Source: Deltaproteobacteria bacterium (GTDB taxonomy: Bacteria > Myxococcota_A > UBA796 > UBA2385). From it: DNA of 8,570 nt. Under the pieces are notes generated by a model. That model did not search any database. It was not told the DNA's origin and saw only the letters and a program-made list of their open reading frames with translations. Of this stretch, positions 7,978 through 8,570 are shown piece after piece (position 1 is the first letter of the stretch; every line of letters starts with the position of its first letter). The stretch spans positions 1 to 8,570 of the forward strand of contig WGAH01000501.1 of assembly GCA_015489145.1 (NCBI GenBank). Direction: 5' to 3'. The translations under genes were made by a program, and so were the position numbers.

Positions 7978-8570
7978 GTGAGCGCGAGGGAACCAGGAGG
8001 GGGGCGCGCCCCCCTCTTTCTCACGACGCGGCAGGTCGCCGAGCTGCTCGGGGTGACCGCCGCGACGGTGGCGAACTGGCACCGCGCCGGGCACATCGCC
8101 GCGCACCGGACCCCCGGCGGCCACCGGCGCATCCACCGCGACGAGGTGCTCCGCTTCGCCCGGGAGCACGGGCTGCCGGTGGCGGAGCTGGACCGGCCCG
8201 CGGCGGCGGAGGGCGCGGATCGCGGCGGCCGGCGGGTGCTGGTCGTCGACCCGGAGCGCGACTTCTGCGAGACGGTGAGCGCCTTCCTCGAGGCCCGGAC
8301 CGACCTCGAGGTGCGCTACGCCGACAGCGCCTTCGAGGCCGGGGTGGAGCTCGGCCGCTTCCAGCCCGACCTGGTGGTCTTCGCCCTCGAGATCCCCGGC
8401 CTCGACCTGCGCTCCCTCGACCGCGCCTGCGGGCGCCTCGGCTCGGACCCGCGCATCATCGTCTGCACGGCGGCGCCCGACCGCGCCCTGGAGGCGGGGG
8501 GCGGGCCGGCGCGCGTGCGGCGGGTCTACCGCAAGCCGGTGCAGCTCGACGAGCTGGAGCAGGGCATCGC
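7978..8570 (+). CDS. HTH (BldC/MerR-like) DNA-binding protein with receiver-like domain lacking the phospho-Asp, 3' end cut off
   Basis: Predicted DNA-binding regulator, running off the window. Residues 15-66 form a MerR/BldC/excisionase-type winged helix: LTTRQVAELLGVTAATVANWHRAGHI followed by the wing RTPGGHRRI and EVLRFAREHGL. After a linker (68-86), residues 87-197 align with a response-regulator receiver: first strand VLVVDPERD with D91 and E93, T164 in IIVCTAA and K186 in RVYRKP. The phosphoacceptor position in PDLVVFALEIPG is A136 instead of Asp, and P92 replaces one acid of the metal-binding pair, so phosphorylation is unlikely. GTG 7978 is the only plausible start after the in-frame TAG of the FHA gene nine bases earlier. 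It has no clear ribosome site, so it may depend on coupling. Probably only a few C-terminal residues are missing. Confidence 0.85.
   Translation, partial: MSAREPGGGRAPLFLTTRQVAELLGVTAATVANWHRAGHIAAHRTPGGHRRIHRDEVLRFAREHGLPVAELDRPAAAEGADRGGRRVLVVDPERDFCETVSAFLEARTDLEVRYADSAFEAGVELGRFQPDLVVFALEIPGLDLRSLDRACGRLGSDPRIIVCTAAPDRALEAGGGPARVRRVYRKPVQLDELEQGI
7995..8019 (+). terminator. Terminator-like GC hairpin with T-tract, after the FHA gene
   Basis: Bases 7997-8016 are a perfect 20-nt palindrome (arms GAGGGGGG and CCCCCCTC around a CGCG loop). The arms extend by a G-T wobble and an A-T pair to 7995-8018, and TTTC follows. This has the form of an intrinsic terminator 27 nt after the FHA stop. However, it also lies inside codons 6-14 of the downstream gene if that starts at GTG 7978, so it may act as a partial terminator or attenuator. 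It also hides the only good Shine-Dalgarno-like AGGAGG (7995-8000) of the area, which has no start codon at a usable distance. Confidence 0.6.

Overview
The window comes from the chromosome of a very GC-rich bacterium. Codon third positions are almost all G or C, and the gene order resembles the rplY-pth-(ychF)-rpsF-rpsR-rplI-dnaB block known from deltaproteobacterial lineages (Myxococcota, Desulfobacterota and relatives). That placement is an inference from gene order and composition, since no rRNA or other taxonomic marker is present. Every gene reads left to right. I see no tRNA, rRNA, CRISPR array, insertion sequence or attachment site.

Positions 87-6687 form one tightly packed information-processing cluster: rplY/ctc (ribosomal protein L25), pth (peptidyl-tRNA hydrolase), hppA (membrane pyrophosphatase), rpsF, rpsR, rplI (S6, S18, L9), dnaB (replicative helicase) and a small unrecognised exported or membrane protein. 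Several junctions overlap or nearly touch: pth/hppA overlap by 8 nt, dnaB and the membrane gene overlap by 4 nt, and rpsF starts 11 nt after the hppA stop. The largest gap is about 102 nt, before dnaB. The logic is protein synthesis and rescue plus replication, with an ion-pumping pyrophosphatase placed between them. The pump consumes the PPi made by tRNA charging and DNA polymerisation. Its residues point to the K+-dependent family with a gate glutamate in the Na+-pump position.

Positions 6688-6900 are a non-coding break. They hold an 8-bp inverted repeat, a TTGACA/TAATAT promoter candidate that stands out in the GC-rich background, and a perfect tandem 9-bp repeat in the presumed 5' leader. 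This promoter probably drives a signalling pair. The first gene is a coiled-coil, acidic-linker, FHA-domain protein (6901-7968). Just after it comes a gene cut by the window end that joins a BldC/MerR-like DNA-binding domain to a receiver-like domain. That receiver has Ala where the phosphorylated Asp should be. A strong GC hairpin followed by Ts lies between these genes, but also inside the predicted 5' coding region of the second.

The most interesting points are the pyrophosphatase inside a ribosomal operon, the unknown protein translationally coupled to dnaB, the phosphoacceptor-less HTH-receiver protein, and the terminator-like hairpin overlapping its start.
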